Assembly: GCA_000980495.1 (NCBI GenBank)
Contig: LARN01000003.1
Location: 1-64,000 of the forward strand
Reading direction: 5' to 3'
From: Acinetobacter sp. N54.MGS-139
GTDB lineage: Bacteria > Pseudomonadota > Gammaproteobacteria > Burkholderiales > Burkholderiaceae_F
Length of the DNA stretch: 64,000 nt
The translations under genes and the position numbers were made by a program. The notes below the pieces were generated by a model. That model was not told where the DNA came from, ran no database searches, and saw only the letters and a list, made by a program, of their open reading frames with translations. This document shows positions 44,201 through 55,102 of this stretch, in pieces (position 1 is the first letter of the stretch; every line of letters begins with the position of its first letter).

Positions 44201-45659
44201 TGCTGCAGCTGTTGCCGCTGAGATTAAACGCTTCGCTCCCGAGGGAGCGGCTTTGCTTTTAGACAGCCGGAAAATTTGCAAGGGCGACGTATTTTTTGCC
44301 GTAAAAGGCGCACACACCGACGGAAGAGTCTTTATTGAGAAAGCCTGCAGTGCAGGAGCCTCCTGTGTGGTTGCAGAAAAGGGCAATATTCCCGCATGTT
44401 CTGCTCCCGTCATCGAGATCGAAAATCTTTATCGCGCTCTTGGGCCCATTGCAGCTGCCTACTACGGTAATCCGACGGCCCAGATGATCGGAATTGCCGT
44501 GACGGGCACCAACGGCAAAACAACGACGGCCAATTGGATTGCGGATCTGATGAACCGATTCGGGACTCGGTGTGCATGCATCGGAACTTTAGGATGCACG
44601 CTGAGCGGCAAAGTACTTCCGAGCGTATCCATGACGACGCCGGATCCGCTCACGCTTCAGGCTACTTTTGCTGAACTGCTCAGTCTCGGCTGCAAGGCGT
44701 TTGCTATGGAGGCAAGCTCGATCGGTCTTGAACAAGGCCGATTGGACGGAACAGAGATTAAAACGGCCGTATTTACGAACCTCACGCGGGATCATCTGGA
44801 TTACCACGGAACCATGGAAAACTACCTCCGTGCTAAGGAGATCCTCTTCCGCTGGCCGTCAGTCGGTACCGCAGTCATTAATCAGTCGGGAGAGCCGGCC
44901 CAGCAGATTATGCAGGCTGCGGAGGGCGCCGGAAAAGACATCCTGACGGTCTCCGCACGAAGTGATCAGTCGGCAGCTCTGACTGCCGAGAATATCCGTC
45001 ACACCCGAGAGGGGCTGGAGTTTGAAGTGCGGTTCAAGGGAAATTCATTCCCGGTTGCGGCGCACTTCTTAGGCCTTTTTAATGTAGAGAACTTCCTCTG
45101 CGCTGTGGGCGCAATGATCTCCGTCGGCTTTGAAATCGAAACGGTACTTAAAGAAGCCGTAAAACTCATGCCTCCGGCAGGACGCATGCAGATTGTGCGC
45201 GAAGACAGAGGTCCGATCTTTGCGGTGGATTATTCCCACACGCCGGATGCCGTGACTCAGGCGATTAACGCCCTGGAGGGGCTGGCCAAGGCACGAGGCG
45301 GCCGAATTTGGATTGTCGTCGGTGCGGGCGGAGATCGAGATCACGGCAAACGCCCCTTGATGGGGCAGGCTGCCTGTGCTGCGGATGAAGTTGTCCTGAC
45401 ATCGGACAACCCGAGAAGCGAAGATCCGAAAGAGATACTGAAACAAATTCAAGCAGGGACCACCAAACCCTGCACGGTCATTGAAGACCGCAGAAAAGCC
45501 ATTGAATACGCCGCGGAACATGCCGCTGCCGATGACGTCATCCTCGTGGCCGGAAAAGGACACGAGGATTATCAGGAAGTTAAAGGTGTTAAACACCACT
45601 TCTCAGACGTGGAAGAGGCACGCGAGGCTCTGCGGAAACTAAGGAACAAAGATGAGTGA
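44193..45659 (+). CDS. murE: UDP-MurNAc-tripeptide synthetase (meso-diaminopimelate adding)
   Basis: MurE adds meso-diaminopimelate to UDP-MurNAc-L-Ala-D-Glu. The 488-residue Mur ligase has the ATP loop TGTNGKTTTANW near residue 106 and a C-terminal domain with DNPRSEDP near residue 409, the DNPR motif that selects meso-Dap rather than lysine. So the cell wall should be of the Dap type. It overlaps murF by eight bases. Confidence 0.96.
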   Translation: MVDAAAVAAEIKRFAPEGAALLLDSRKICKGDVFFAVKGAHTDGRVFIEKACSAGASCVVAEKGNIPACSAPVIEIENLYRALGPIAAAYYGNPTAQMIGIAVTGTNGKTTTANWIADLMNRFGTRCACIGTLGCTLSGKVLPSVSMTTPDPLTLQATFAELLSLGCKAFAMEASSIGLEQGRLDGTEIKTAVFTNLTRDHLDYHGTMENYLRAKEILFRWPSVGTAVINQSGEPAQQIMQAAEGAGKDILTVSARSDQSAALTAENIRHTREGLEFEVRFKGNSFPVAAHFLGLFNVENFLCAVGAMISVGFEIETVLKEAVKLMPPAGRMQIVREDRGPIFAVDYSHTPDAVTQAINALEGLAKARGGRIWIVVGAGGDRDHGKRPLMGQAACAADEVVLTSDNPRSEDPKEILKQIQAGTTKPCTVIEDRRKAIEYAAEHAAADDVILVAGKGHEDYQEVKGVKHHFSDVEEAREALRKLRNKDE

Positions 45660-47040
45660 AGCGTTAATGACGATCGGAGAGTTTGCCGAGATGCTCGGCC
45701 CCGACACCCAAATTAAAGGTGCTCCGGGTATTAAATTTTCCTCCGTCAGTTTTGATTCGAGATCAGTCCGACCCAACGGGCTGTTTTTTGCTATTGAAGG
45801 AGAGCGGGACGGTCACGAGTTCGTGCAGGCTGCCTCCGATGCGGGCGCTGCCGCAGCGGTGGTGACGCACTTTGTGCCGGTGAGTCTCCCTCAGGTACTG
45901 GTGAAGGACACGCGCGAAGCGCTCCTGGACTCTGCCAAGAAATGGCGCTCGAAGTTCGACCTGCCTGTGATCGCGGTTGCCGGCTCCAACGGCAAGACGA
46001 CCACGACGCAGATGGTTTTGTCCATCATCAAAGAACGCTTTCAGGAAGGTGCCTGGGTCGGAACCGAAGGCAACTTAAACAATGAGCTCGGAGTCTCACT
46101 GATGCTTTGGAAGCTGCGTCCCGAACATCAGGCGGCCTGTTTTGAAGTCGGTATGAACCATATCGGCGAAATGCGTCCGCTTGTCTCGGCGATTGCGCCT
46201 ACGATCGGCACGGTCACCAACACGATGCGCGATCATCAGGAGTTTCTGGCTTCTTTAGAAGAAACTGCCAAAGAAAACGGAGAAGTCTTTGCTCAGCTCC
46301 CGCGTCAGGGCGTAGCCGTTATCAATGCCGTCGATCCCTTCGCGGTGGAATGGCGCAAGATGGCCGGGAATAATCGAGTCGTGACTTTCGGGACGCCGGA
46401 CAGCGACGTTTATGCGTGCGAAGTGGACGGAACTGCATTTAGATTGGTCACGCCGGTCGGACAGATCGATATCGAGCTCAAAGTTCCCGGCAAACACAAC
46501 ATTGTGAACGCGGTGAATGCGGCCGCCGTGCTCTTTGCCATGGGCCGCGATCTCTGTGACATCAAAAAAGGCTTAGAGAACTTTAAGGCGGTCAGCCATC
46601 GCGGGGAAGTGGTTAAGCTGGAAGACGGTTCTGTGGTGATCGATGACAGCTACAACGCCAATCCTGACTCTATGAATGCAGCCGTCAATATGCTGAGCGA
46701 ATACAAACTGCCCAAGATTTTTGTCGCGGGCGACATGGGAGAGCTCGGCGTTCAAAGTCCTCAATACCATCGAGAGCTGGGCGAATTCGTGCGCCGCCGC
46801 GGCATTGAGAACTTCTTCTCCATCGGCAACCGAATGCTCGACGCCGTCGAAGGCTACGGAGAAGGAGCTCGTCATTTTGAAACACAGGAAGAATTGCTTT
46901 CTGCGATTAAAGAAGAGCTGGCCAAGGGGCCGCATGCCGTGCTCTTTAAAGCCTCTAACTTTATGAAACTCTTCAAACTTGCGGACGAACTCGTCCGCAC
47001 CTGGAACAAACAAGAAGAAAAAGAACCGAAGGAAAACTAA
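45652..47040 (+). CDS. murF: UDP-MurNAc-tripeptide:D-Ala-D-Ala ligase
   Basis: MurF attaches D-Ala-D-Ala to complete the cytosolic pentapeptide precursor. The 462-residue protein has the ATP loop AGSNGKTTTTQM near residue 108, the EVGMNHIGEM motif near residue 164 and DDSYNANPDSM near residue 331. Its stop is directly adjacent to the mraY ATG. Confidence 0.96.
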   Translation: MSEALMTIGEFAEMLGPDTQIKGAPGIKFSSVSFDSRSVRPNGLFFAIEGERDGHEFVQAASDAGAAAAVVTHFVPVSLPQVLVKDTREALLDSAKKWRSKFDLPVIAVAGSNGKTTTTQMVLSIIKERFQEGAWVGTEGNLNNELGVSLMLWKLRPEHQAACFEVGMNHIGEMRPLVSAIAPTIGTVTNTMRDHQEFLASLEETAKENGEVFAQLPRQGVAVINAVDPFAVEWRKMAGNNRVVTFGTPDSDVYACEVDGTAFRLVTPVGQIDIELKVPGKHNIVNAVNAAAVLFAMGRDLCDIKKGLENFKAVSHRGEVVKLEDGSVVIDDSYNANPDSMNAAVNMLSEYKLPKIFVAGDMGELGVQSPQYHRELGEFVRRRGIENFFSIGNRMLDAVEGYGEGARHFETQEELLSAIKEELAKGPHAVLFKASNFMKLFKLADELVRTWNKQEEKEPKEN

Positions 47041-48204
47041 ATGCTGCTCGCTCTGATTCATTGGCTGGCCGACTCGACTTCTTTAGGCTGGCTTCGCGTT
47101 TTTAACTATTTGACGCTGCGCGCCGTTTTAGCCGCGCTTACCGCTTTTTTTATCGCCTTGGCATTAGGCCCGGCGGTGATTCGTGAACTGAGAAAACTCA
47201 AGGTCGGTCAGGCCGTTCGTCAGTACGGACCGAAGAGTCATTTGGTCAAGGAAGGAACCCCGACCATGGGCGGCATTCTTATCCTGATTGCCGTCGGGGT
47301 ATCCACGATTCTGTGGATGGATCTCAGCAACCGCTTTGTTTGGGTGGTGCTGTTTGTGACCTTAAGCTTCGGCGCCATTGGCTGGGTCGACGACTACCGG
47401 AAGGTCGTCCATCACGATCCGGAGGGTATGAAATCCCGAGAAAAGTTCTTTTGGCAGTCGCTTGTTGGCGTTATTGCTTCCGTGTACTTGGCTTTTTCCG
47501 TTGCGGCGCCGGGGAATGAACATATTTGGGGCTTGGTGCTTCAATGGATGGAAAGCGGCTTTACCTCGATTCCGCTGCCGGAAAGAAGCAATCTGCTGAT
47601 TCCGTTCCTCAAGAACGTATCTCTTCCGATCGGTATCTGGGGCTTCATTATTCTCAGCTACTTCGTCATTGTCGGCACGAGCAACGCCGTCAACCTGACA
47701 GACGGTCTGGACGGCTTGGCGATTTTGCCGAGCGCTTTGGTCGGCATTGCTTTAGGTATTTTTGCGTATGTTGTCGGCCGCGTGGACTATGCCGCTTATT
47801 TGAATTTCCCCTATGTTCCGGGCGCCGGTGAAGTCGTCGTGGTGGGAGGCGCGCTGATCGGAGCCGGTCTCGGTTTCCTTTGGTACAACGCTTATCCGGC
47901 ACAAGTGTTTATGGGCGACGTGGGCGCTTTAGCGCTCGGCGGTGCCTTAGGCACCATGGCGATCATTACACGTCAGGAGCTTGTTCTCTTTATCATGGGC
48001 GGCGTTTTCGTGATGGAGACACTCTCCGTGATTCTTCAGGTTTCGTACTTCAAGATGACGCACGGAAAGCGCATTTTCCTTATGACGCCGATCCATCATC
48101 ACTTTGAGATGAAGGGATGGAAGGAAACCCAGGTCGTCGTTCGTTTTTGGATCATCACCATTGTTTTGGTGCTGATCGGTCTGTCTACTCTGAAAATCAG
48201 GTAA
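47041..48204 (+). CDS. mraY: Phospho-MurNAc-pentapeptide transferase
   Basis: MraY moves phospho-MurNAc-pentapeptide to undecaprenyl phosphate, forming lipid I at the inner membrane. The 387-residue polytopic protein has [13 protein letters not shown] near residue 70, DDYRK near residue 117, [13 protein letters not shown] near residue 217 and a conserved HHHFE motif ([12 protein letters not shown]) near residue 350. About ten membrane helices. Starts right after murF. Confidence 0.97.
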   Translation: MLLALIHWLADSTSLGWLRVFNYLTLRAVLAALTAFFIALALGPAVIRELRKLKVGQAVRQYGPKSHLVKEGTPTMGGILILIAVGVSTILWMDLSNRFVWVVLFVTLSFGAIGWVDDYRKVVHHDPEGMKSREKFFWQSLVGVIASVYLAFSVAAPGNEHIWGLVLQWMESGFTSIPLPERSNLLIPFLKNVSLPIGIWGFIILSYFVIVGTSNAVNLTDGLDGLAILPSALVGIALGIFAYVVGRVDYAAYLNFPYVPGAGEVVVVGGALIGAGLGFLWYNAYPAQVFMGDVGALALGGALGTMAIITRQELVLFIMGGVFVMETLSVILQVSYFKMTHGKRIFLMTPIHHHFEMKGWKETQVVVRFWIITIVLVLIGLSTLKIR

Positions 48205-48210
48205 TCCATC

Positions 48211-49644
48211 ATGTCGGTCAGTCAAAAAGTATTGGTTCTCGGTTTCGGAGCTTCGGGTCGCACCGCTGCTCGCTTTTACGCATCCCGCGGTTTTGAGGTG
48301 CTTGCCGCCGATACAAGACCGCAGCCTCCGAAGCTCGAAGAGCTTCAGCAAGAGATTGCAAATCTGCGATTCCTTGGCGCACAGGTTACTCCTGAGACTG
48401 CTGCCGAAGTGTCCGAAGTCATGATTTCTCCGGGACTTTCTCCCGAATACTCGGTTTTTGCGCCGGTTGTCAAAGAAGCTCGTCAGCACGGTATTCCCGT
48501 GGTCGGTGAGATCGAGCTTTTTGCCCGCGAGCTCAAAAAATTGAAAGCCGAGTCAGGTTACGCTCCGAAGATCATCGGCATTACCGGCACCAATGGCAAA
48601 ACCACGACAACGATGCTTTCAACGGCCATCATTGCAGAGGCCGGAAGGTTGGTGGTTGCGGCCGGCAATGTCGGCCCGAATGCCTTGGGCGAGCTGGAAA
48701 AACATCGTCTGGCCGGAACACTGCCGGATTTTTGGGTACTTGAACTGTCGAGTTTCCAGCTGGAGACCACGGAAAGTCTGCACTGCGACAGTGCCGCGCT
48801 CTTGAACATCACCGAAGACCATATCGACTGGCACGGTTCGATGGAGAAGTACGCCGCGGCAAAGAGAAAGATTTTTTCTGCCGATACGGTTCGCGTGCTC
48901 AACCGCGAAGATCCGGGCTCGATGCTTTCAGCCGAAGGCGTTCCGTCCGATTTAGTACATACCTTCGGATCCGATGCGCCCAAGAAAATCGGAGATTTCG
49001 GAATCTCGGACGTCGGCGCACTGGTATGGCTCTCCGGCTGCATTGCTTCAGCTTCGCCTGAGTTACTGATTCCGATGAACGCTCTGCGGATTCGCGGACT
49101 GCACAACGCCATGAATGCGCTGGCAGCTACTGCTTTGACACTGGCCGTCGGAATCCCGCTGGATTCCATTCTGCGTACGCTGCGCGAGTATAAAGGCGAA
49201 CCGCATCGTGTTCAGCTTATTCTCAGAGCCTCCGACATTGATTATGTCGATGACTCCAAAGGCACCAATGTCGGCGCCGTTGCAGCCGCTTTAGCGGGCT
49301 TCGGTCCGAAGAAGGTCGTTCTGATCTTAGGCGGCGACGGAAAGGGACAAGATTTTGCGCCGCTTAAGGCTCCGATCGAAGCACACGCCAAGGGAGCCGT
49401 CTTCATCGGTCGCGACGCGCCTCTGATTGAAAAGGAAGTCGACTATCCGGGGCTCTTGAAGGCTCATGCCAAGACGATGGCTGAAGCCGTGCGCGAAGCT
49501 CGTGCGATGGCTAAGCCCGGCGACACGATTCTGCTTTCTCCGGCTTGCGCAAGCTGGGACATGTTTAAGGACTACGCCGATCGTTCTGCGCAGTTCGTCG
49601 CTGCGGCTAAAGAGATCGCCGAAGAGGAAGGACAGCTGTGCTGA
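48211..49644 (+). CDS. murD: UDP-MurNAc-L-Ala:D-Glu ligase
   Basis: MurD adds D-glutamate to UDP-MurNAc-L-Ala. The 477-residue Mur ligase has an N-terminal Rossmann segment (LVLGFGASGRTAARFYASRG), the ATP loop TGTNGKTTTTMLS near residue 128, NITEDHIDWHG near residue 199 and a C-terminal LSPACASWDMFKDYADR signature near residue 446. It overlaps ftsW by seven bases. Confidence 0.96.
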   Translation: MSVSQKVLVLGFGASGRTAARFYASRGFEVLAADTRPQPPKLEELQQEIANLRFLGAQVTPETAAEVSEVMISPGLSPEYSVFAPVVKEARQHGIPVVGEIELFARELKKLKAESGYAPKIIGITGTNGKTTTTMLSTAIIAEAGRLVVAAGNVGPNALGELEKHRLAGTLPDFWVLELSSFQLETTESLHCDSAALLNITEDHIDWHGSMEKYAAAKRKIFSADTVRVLNREDPGSMLSAEGVPSDLVHTFGSDAPKKIGDFGISDVGALVWLSGCIASASPELLIPMNALRIRGLHNAMNALAATALTLAVGIPLDSILRTLREYKGEPHRVQLILRASDIDYVDDSKGTNVGAVAAALAGFGPKKVVLILGGDGKGQDFAPLKAPIEAHAKGAVFIGRDAPLIEKEVDYPGLLKAHAKTMAEAVREARAMAKPGDTILLSPACASWDMFKDYADRSAQFVAAAKEIAEEEGQLC

Positions 49645-50873
49645 TCAGACGACGTAAGAAAGAAGACGCTGACGATATCGTCACGCGCGTCGGCGACTAC
49701 AACAATGCTGCCGCGCTGAATTACGAGCCGCGGGATATCGGTCCGGTGCCCCCGGATTACGGTGTTTTGTTCGTCGTTTTCTCTTTGATGCTTCTCGGCT
49801 GCCTGATGGTGTTCTCGGCTTCTATTTCGTTAGGAGACTCTCCGAAGTATCACATCAGTGAGCGCTACTTTTTTATCCGTCATGTGATTTCGCTGGTGGT
49901 AGCGCTGTTCGGCGCCTACATTGTTTGGCATATTCCGATGAAAGCCTGGAAGAAGATGGCGTTCCCATTCTTCCTGTTCGGACTCTTCCTGCTCGGTGCA
50001 GTATTTATTCCGGGTGTCGGTAAGTCGACAAACGGTGCCTGCCGCTGGATTCCGCTCGGCTTGTTTAATCTTCAGGTGACGGAAGTCATGAAGATTGCCG
50101 TGCTGATTTATGCAGCGGACTTTACTGTGCGGAAGCAGAACTACATGCACAGCGTGAAAAAAGGGCTTTTACCGATGCTGCTTGTGATGGGGCTCGTAGG
50201 CTTCCTGGTTTTGAAGGAGCCCGACCTCGGCGCTTACGTCATGATGCTGGCCATTTCCATGGGCATCCTGTTCTTAGGCGGCATTAACCTGACGGTTTTC
50301 ATCATGGTGCTGGTCGGGGTTCTCGGATTGCTGGTCTTTATGATTTTTGCGGCTAGCTGGCGAGCGGCTCGTTTTTTCGCCTACCTGGATCCTTGGGAAA
50401 TTTCGAACGCTCAGGGCAAGGCTTATCAGCTCTCGCATTCGCTGATCGCATTCGGCCGGGGCGAGAGCTGGGGCGTCGGCTTAGGCGATGCGATTGAAAA
50501 GCAGCACTACCTGCCGGAAGCGCATACCGACTTCATCCTTGCGATTGTCGGTGAGGAATTGGGCTTTGCCGGTGTGATGCTGATCTTGGTTCTTCTATTC
50601 TGGCTGGTCAAACGAGCCATCGAAATCGGAAGAACAGCCATTCATTTGGAACATATTTTCTCCGGACTGGTCGCCGAGGGTATCGGTATCTGGATCGGAG
50701 TTCAGACATTTATTAACGTCGGCGTGGCGAGCGGTTTGCTCCCGACAAAAGGTCTGACCCTTCCGTTTATCAGTTTCGGAGGCTCGGCGATCATGGCTGT
50801 CACGGCGGCGGTGGCTATTCTTCTCAGAGTCGACTATGAGAATAAGGTCACCATGAAGGGAGGAAAAGTATGA
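49638..50873 (+). CDS. ftsW: Septal peptidoglycan glycosyltransferase FtsW
   Basis: FtsW is the SEDS-family polymerase that pairs with FtsI at the septum. The 411-residue membrane protein has about ten helices and the SEDS motifs NGACRWIPLGLFNLQ near residue 133, KEPDLGAYV near residue 193, and LPEAHTDFILAIVGEELG near residue 291. The N-terminal 35 residues are a charged cytosolic tail. The start is GTG inside the end of murD. Confidence 0.95.
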   Translation: MLIRRRKKEDADDIVTRVGDYNNAAALNYEPRDIGPVPPDYGVLFVVFSLMLLGCLMVFSASISLGDSPKYHISERYFFIRHVISLVVALFGAYIVWHIPMKAWKKMAFPFFLFGLFLLGAVFIPGVGKSTNGACRWIPLGLFNLQVTEVMKIAVLIYAADFTVRKQNYMHSVKKGLLPMLLVMGLVGFLVLKEPDLGAYVMMLAISMGILFLGGINLTVFIMVLVGVLGLLVFMIFAASWRAARFFAYLDPWEISNAQGKAYQLSHSLIAFGRGESWGVGLGDAIEKQHYLPEAHTDFILAIVGEELGFAGVMLILVLLFWLVKRAIEIGRTAIHLEHIFSGLVAEGIGIWIGVQTFINVGVASGLLPTKGLTLPFISFGGSAIMAVTAAVAILLRVDYENKVTMKGGKV

Positions 50874-51952
50874 GTAAGCATTTAGTGATAGCGGCTGCCG
50901 GCACAGGCGGCCACGTCATGCCCGGCGTGGCGGTTGCAAAAATTTTGATCTCGCGCGGATGGACGGTTTCCTGGATCGGAACCGAGCAGGGGATGGAGCG
51001 CCGCATTGTCGAGCGGCAGAAGATCCCTTTTACGGCCCTGGACTTTCAGGGGCTGAGAGGCAAGGGGCTGAAAACGATGCTGTTCGGCGGCTTTAAGCTT
51101 CTGAAGTGCATTGCGCAGAGCCGAACGATTTTGGCCCAAAAACACGCGGATGCCGTGTTTTCAACCGGCGGGTACATTGCCGTACCGGTTTGTTTGGCCG
51201 CGGGCCTTAAAGGTATCCCGTATGTCTTGATGAACAGTGACGCGGATCCCCTGCTCTCGATCAAGATGGTGCAAGGAAATGCCGCGGGCGTCATGTGCGG
51301 ATTTGACGGCAAAGCCGCCAAACTTGCCGGACACAAAGGTGTTGTGACCGGAAATCCTGTCCGTAAAGAGATTTTGGCGATCCCCGCACCCGAGGAGCGT
51401 TATCAGGGCAGAGAAGGTCGATTAAAACTATTGATTTTCGGCGGCTCCTTAGGCGCTCAGGTGTTTAATCATAATGTTCCGTCCTCGATTGCGGCACTTC
51501 CGCCGGAAAAGCGTCCCGAGATTATTCATCAGTGCGGTATGAAGGCTGTCGAAGAGGTTAAGGCAAGCTATGCCGCATTGGGCATCGAGGCCCAAGTGAT
51601 TCCGTTTATCGAAGACATGGCGGCCGCCTATGTTTGGGCCGATGTCGTTCTGGCTCGAGCGGGGGCTATTTCCGTGAGCGAGCTGACCGCTGCCGGAGTG
51701 CCGTCCATTCTGGTTCCGCTGGTTACAAAGACAACCTCTCATCAGGTTGGAAATGCTAAGTATATGCAGGAGGCCGGCGCGGCGATCTATCTGCCCCAAA
51801 GTGAGCTGACTACAGGTAAACTCACTGCGCTTTTAGAAGGCCTCAACCGAAAAGAACTGCTGGAGATGGCAAAAAAGGCAAAGGCGCTGGGTAAGCCGGA
51901 TGCCGCCGCCACGGTTGCGGACTTTATTGAATACGTATCGAACAAGGAATAA
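50870..51952 (+). CDS. murG: UDP-GlcNAc transferase making lipid II
   Basis: MurG adds GlcNAc to lipid I on the cytosolic face of the membrane. The 360-residue GT28 protein has [16 protein letters not shown] near the N terminus (G loop 1), [12 protein letters not shown] near residue 101 and the nucleotide-sugar segment [20 protein letters not shown] near residue 261. Four-base overlap with ftsW. Confidence 0.96.
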   Translation: MSKHLVIAAAGTGGHVMPGVAVAKILISRGWTVSWIGTEQGMERRIVERQKIPFTALDFQGLRGKGLKTMLFGGFKLLKCIAQSRTILAQKHADAVFSTGGYIAVPVCLAAGLKGIPYVLMNSDADPLLSIKMVQGNAAGVMCGFDGKAAKLAGHKGVVTGNPVRKEILAIPAPEERYQGREGRLKLLIFGGSLGAQVFNHNVPSSIAALPPEKRPEIIHQCGMKAVEEVKASYAALGIEAQVIPFIEDMAAAYVWADVVLARAGAISVSELTAAGVPSILVPLVTKTTSHQVGNAKYMQEAGAAIYLPQSELTTGKLTALLEGLNRKELLEMAKKAKALGKPDAAATVADFIEYVSNKE

Positions 51953-51954
51953 GA

Positions 51955-53343
51955 GTGAAATTCGCAATTAAGAAAATACATTTTGTGGGCATCGGAGGCA
52001 CCGGTATGAACGGTATCGCCGAAGTGCTGATTAACCTCGGCTACCACGTTTCCGGTTCGGACTTAAAAGAAAACGCTGCGGTAGAACACTTGCGTTCGAT
52101 CGGAGCAGAAATTTTTATCGGCCATGATGCGTCCAATGTCGGAGACGCAGGCGTGGTTGTGACCTCAACGGCTGTCCATGCAGACAACCCGGAGGTGGTT
52201 GAGGCAAAAAACAGAAATATTCCCGTGGTGCCGCGCGCCATTATGCTTGCAGAGCTCATGCGTCTGCGCCAGGGTATCGCAGTTGCCGGAACGCACGGTA
52301 AAACGACGACAACGTCTCTCATTACCAGCATTCTGGAGCGAGGCGGCTTAGATCCGACGTTTGTGATCGGCGGCCGCTTAAATGCAGCGGGCTCCAACGC
52401 CAAACTCGGACAAGGTCTTTACATTGTGGCCGAAGCCGACGAGTCGGACGCTTCCTTCCTGAATCTTTCTCCGGTCATCTCGGTCGTCACCAACATCGAT
52501 GAAGACCACATGGATACCTATGGGCACGACCTCAGAAATCTGAGAAAGGCATTCACGGACTTTATTCAAAGACTGCCGTTCTACGGACGCGCTGTCATGT
52601 GCATTGAAAGTGAAAACGTTCGTGCCATTCTGCCTAAGATCACCAAACCGATTTTGACTTACGGTTTTAGAGAAGATGCACAGATCCGTGCGGAAAACAT
52701 CCGTGCCGACGGAACGCAGATGCACTTTACGCTGATCCGCGAAGGCGCTTCTCCGGAAGAGATCACGGTTAACCTGCCGGGGGTTCATAATGTTTTGAAT
52801 TCTCTGGCCGCCATCGGCGTAGCTCTCACGCTGGATGTTCCGATGGAGGCGATTAAGGAAGCGCTCTCAACGTTTAAGGGCGTCGGCCGCAGATTCTCCG
52901 TTTGGGGAGAAACGAAGAGTCTTAAAGGCGAAAAATTCCTGGTGGTTGATGACTACGGCCACCATCCGACCGAAATGGCTGCGACGATTGCCGCCGCGCG
53001 CGGAGCGTATCCTGATAGAAGACTGCTCGTCGCCTTCCAGCCGCACCGCTATACTCGTACCCGCGACTGCTTTGAAGATTTGGTCCGCGTGCTCTCGAAT
53101 GCGGACGCACTGGTGCTTGAAGCCGTTTACCCGGCCGGCGAAGAAAAAATCTTCGGCGCCGACAGCCGCAGCCTTTGCCGTTCGATTCGTCTGACCGGGA
53201 AGGTCGAGCCGCTGTTTGCGGGCAACACGGATGAAGTCATGGAACTCATTAATAACAACGTCAAGGATGGTGACGTTGTACTCGTCATGGGCGCAGGAAA
53301 CATCGGAGAAGTTCCGGCAGAACTCATGAAACAAGGAAAGTAA
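51955..53343 (+). CDS. murC: UDP-MurNAc:L-Ala ligase
   Basis: MurC adds the first amino acid, L-alanine, to UDP-MurNAc. The 462-residue protein has the N-terminal [20 protein letters not shown] motif, the ATP loop [12 protein letters not shown] near residue 110, [12 protein letters not shown] near residue 161 and [10 protein letters not shown] near residue 330. The start is GTG, two bases after murG. Confidence 0.96.
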   Translation: MKFAIKKIHFVGIGGTGMNGIAEVLINLGYHVSGSDLKENAAVEHLRSIGAEIFIGHDASNVGDAGVVVTSTAVHADNPEVVEAKNRNIPVVPRAIMLAELMRLRQGIAVAGTHGKTTTTSLITSILERGGLDPTFVIGGRLNAAGSNAKLGQGLYIVAEADESDASFLNLSPVISVVTNIDEDHMDTYGHDLRNLRKAFTDFIQRLPFYGRAVMCIESENVRAILPKITKPILTYGFREDAQIRAENIRADGTQMHFTLIREGASPEEITVNLPGVHNVLNSLAAIGVALTLDVPMEAIKEALSTFKGVGRRFSVWGETKSLKGEKFLVVDDYGHHPTEMAATIAAARGAYPDRRLLVAFQPHRYTRTRDCFEDLVRVLSNADALVLEAVYPAGEEKIFGADSRSLCRSIRLTGKVEPLFAGNTDEVMELINNNVKDGDVVLVMGAGNIGEVPAELMKQGK

Positions 53344-53347
53344 AAGA

Positions 53348-54289
53348 ATGAAAAGCGTTAATGTTCAGGAACTCGGAAAAATTGCCGTCGTGATGGGCGG
53401 ATCCTCCGGAGAGCGTGAAGTCTCTTTGATGAGCGGCAGCGGCGTGCTCAAAGCACTGCAAAGCGTCGGTGCGGATGCGGTTAAGTTCGATCCGGCAGAG
53501 CAGCCTTTATCCGATTTGGCCGGTATCGATCGCGCTTTTCTGATTTTGCACGGAAAAGGCGGCGAAGACGGCGTTATTCAGGGCGTGATGGAATTTTTGA
53601 AGATTCCGTATACCGGAAGCGGCGTTCAGGCAAGCGCCATCGGAATTGATAAAGAAATGACCAAGGCTGTATGGGAAGCCCAAGGCATTCCGGTCCCGCG
53701 CGGCATGGTGCTGAGAGACGAGGCTGACTGCGAAGAGGCCCACCGCCGTTTTAACGGAAATCTCGTGATCAAGCCGAGCAAGGAGGGCTCAAGCCTCGGT
53801 CTCTATAAACTTAAGAATGCGACTTTGGAAGAGGTCAAAGAGGCCTTTGCAAAGTCTCAGGAAGCCGGCATGACCGTGCTTGCCGAAGAATACGTGTTCG
53901 GCCGCGAACTCACGGTTGCTGTTTTAGATATGGGAGAGGGCTTAAAAGCTTTCCCGATCATCGAAATCAAGGCGCCGGACGGAGACTATGACTTTGAACA
54001 CAAGTACTACTCCGACGAGACCGTCTATGTTTGCCCGGCCGAAGTGTCTGAGGATGTGACGGAGAAGATTAAGGCCGTTGTCGAGAAGGCCGCTTTGGCA
54101 GTGGGCGCCGACGCATGGAGCCGTATTGACGTGATGCTGCGCGATGACGGCAGCTTCGTGCTGCTTGAAATCAATACAGCACCCGGCATGACGCCGCACT
54201 CTTTGGTTCCGCTTGCTGCGAGAACCAGCGGTATTTCTTATGAAGAACTCGTTAAACAAGTCGCTGCGCGCGCTTCTTTGAAGGGTTAA
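53348..54289 (+). CDS. ddl: D-alanine-D-alanine ligase
   Basis: Ddl makes the D-Ala-D-Ala dipeptide used by MurF. The 313-residue ATP-grasp enzyme has VMGGSSGEREVSLMSG near residue 15, LHGKGGEDGVIQG near residue 74, KPSKEGSSLG near residue 142 and LEINTAPGMTPHSLVP near residue 275. Four bases after murC and three before ftsQ. This is the DdlB position. Confidence 0.96.
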   Translation: MKSVNVQELGKIAVVMGGSSGEREVSLMSGSGVLKALQSVGADAVKFDPAEQPLSDLAGIDRAFLILHGKGGEDGVIQGVMEFLKIPYTGSGVQASAIGIDKEMTKAVWEAQGIPVPRGMVLRDEADCEEAHRRFNGNLVIKPSKEGSSLGLYKLKNATLEEVKEAFAKSQEAGMTVLAEEYVFGRELTVAVLDMGEGLKAFPIIEIKAPDGDYDFEHKYYSDETVYVCPAEVSEDVTEKIKAVVEKAALAVGADAWSRIDVMLRDDGSFVLLEINTAPGMTPHSLVPLAARTSGISYEELVKQVAARASLKG

Positions 54290-54292
54290 TCA

Positions 54293-55102
54293 ATGAGACG
54301 TTGGAGCGCGTCAACTTTTTCGCTTTTTGCCGATGTTTTCGGAGTGCTGTTTACTCTCCTGATTCTGACATCGGCGGTTTACTGGTTTGTTCAGCGGCCG
54401 GTATTTTTGCTGAAAGGGGTTGACGTTCAGGTCGAAGGCAATAAAGACGCGATAAACGTCAAGGATGTTGCGCAGGTGCTCGACGGCCATATTCACGGGA
54501 ACTATTTCACCGCGGATTTGTCCGAGATCGCCGATCAGCTCAAGCGCATTCCTTGGGTAAGAGACGTTTCGATCAGCCGCGTATGGCCGAATCAGCTTCA
54601 AGCAACGCTTTACCTCCACCGTCCGATCGCCGTTTGGGGCGACGAAAAGCTGCTCGCCGAGGACGGCACGCTGTTTGTCGCAAACCAGGAAATTGCGGAG
54701 AGCAAAGGGGCGCTTCCGAAGATTTTCGGCCCCGTTGACCGCCGCATGGAAATCTACAAGCAGTACCAGGCTTTTGAAGATACATGCAAAAAGCTTGGAT
54801 ATGATGTAACTTCATTAACTTATTCCGAATATTCCGGCTGGACGCTGCATTTCAAGCGCCCGGAGGGCAAGGTGATCAAACTGGTTCTCAAGAAGGGCGA
54901 AAATTCCGCCCAAATGGAAGAGCGTTTGATCAAAATCATCCAATCGCTGCCGGCGATTTCCGCGCAAATCGGCGTGGAACCGACAGAATTAGATGCGCGT
55001 TATGAGAAAGGGATTGCAGTGTTGAAGCCGGCACCGGAAGAAGAGTCCGTTTCTCCTGAAGATAGTGTTCAGGATACCGGGGATAAAAAGAATGGCAGAT
55101 AA
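54293..55102 (+). CDS. ftsQ: Cell division protein FtsQ
   Basis: FtsQ is a bitopic division protein that recruits FtsL and FtsB. The 269-residue protein has a short cytosolic tail, one membrane helix (about residues 14-34, LFTLLILTSAVYWFVQR), then a POTRA domain (FLLKGVDVQVEGN onward) and a beta domain. A charged C-terminal tail follows. It overlaps the ftsA start. Confidence 0.93.
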   Translation: MRRWSASTFSLFADVFGVLFTLLILTSAVYWFVQRPVFLLKGVDVQVEGNKDAINVKDVAQVLDGHIHGNYFTADLSEIADQLKRIPWVRDVSISRVWPNQLQATLYLHRPIAVWGDEKLLAEDGTLFVANQEIAESKGALPKIFGPVDRRMEIYKQYQAFEDTCKKLGYDVTSLTYSEYSGWTLHFKRPEGKVIKLVLKKGENSAQMEERLIKIIQSLPAISAQIGVEPTELDARYEKGIAVLKPAPEEESVSPEDSVQDTGDKKNGR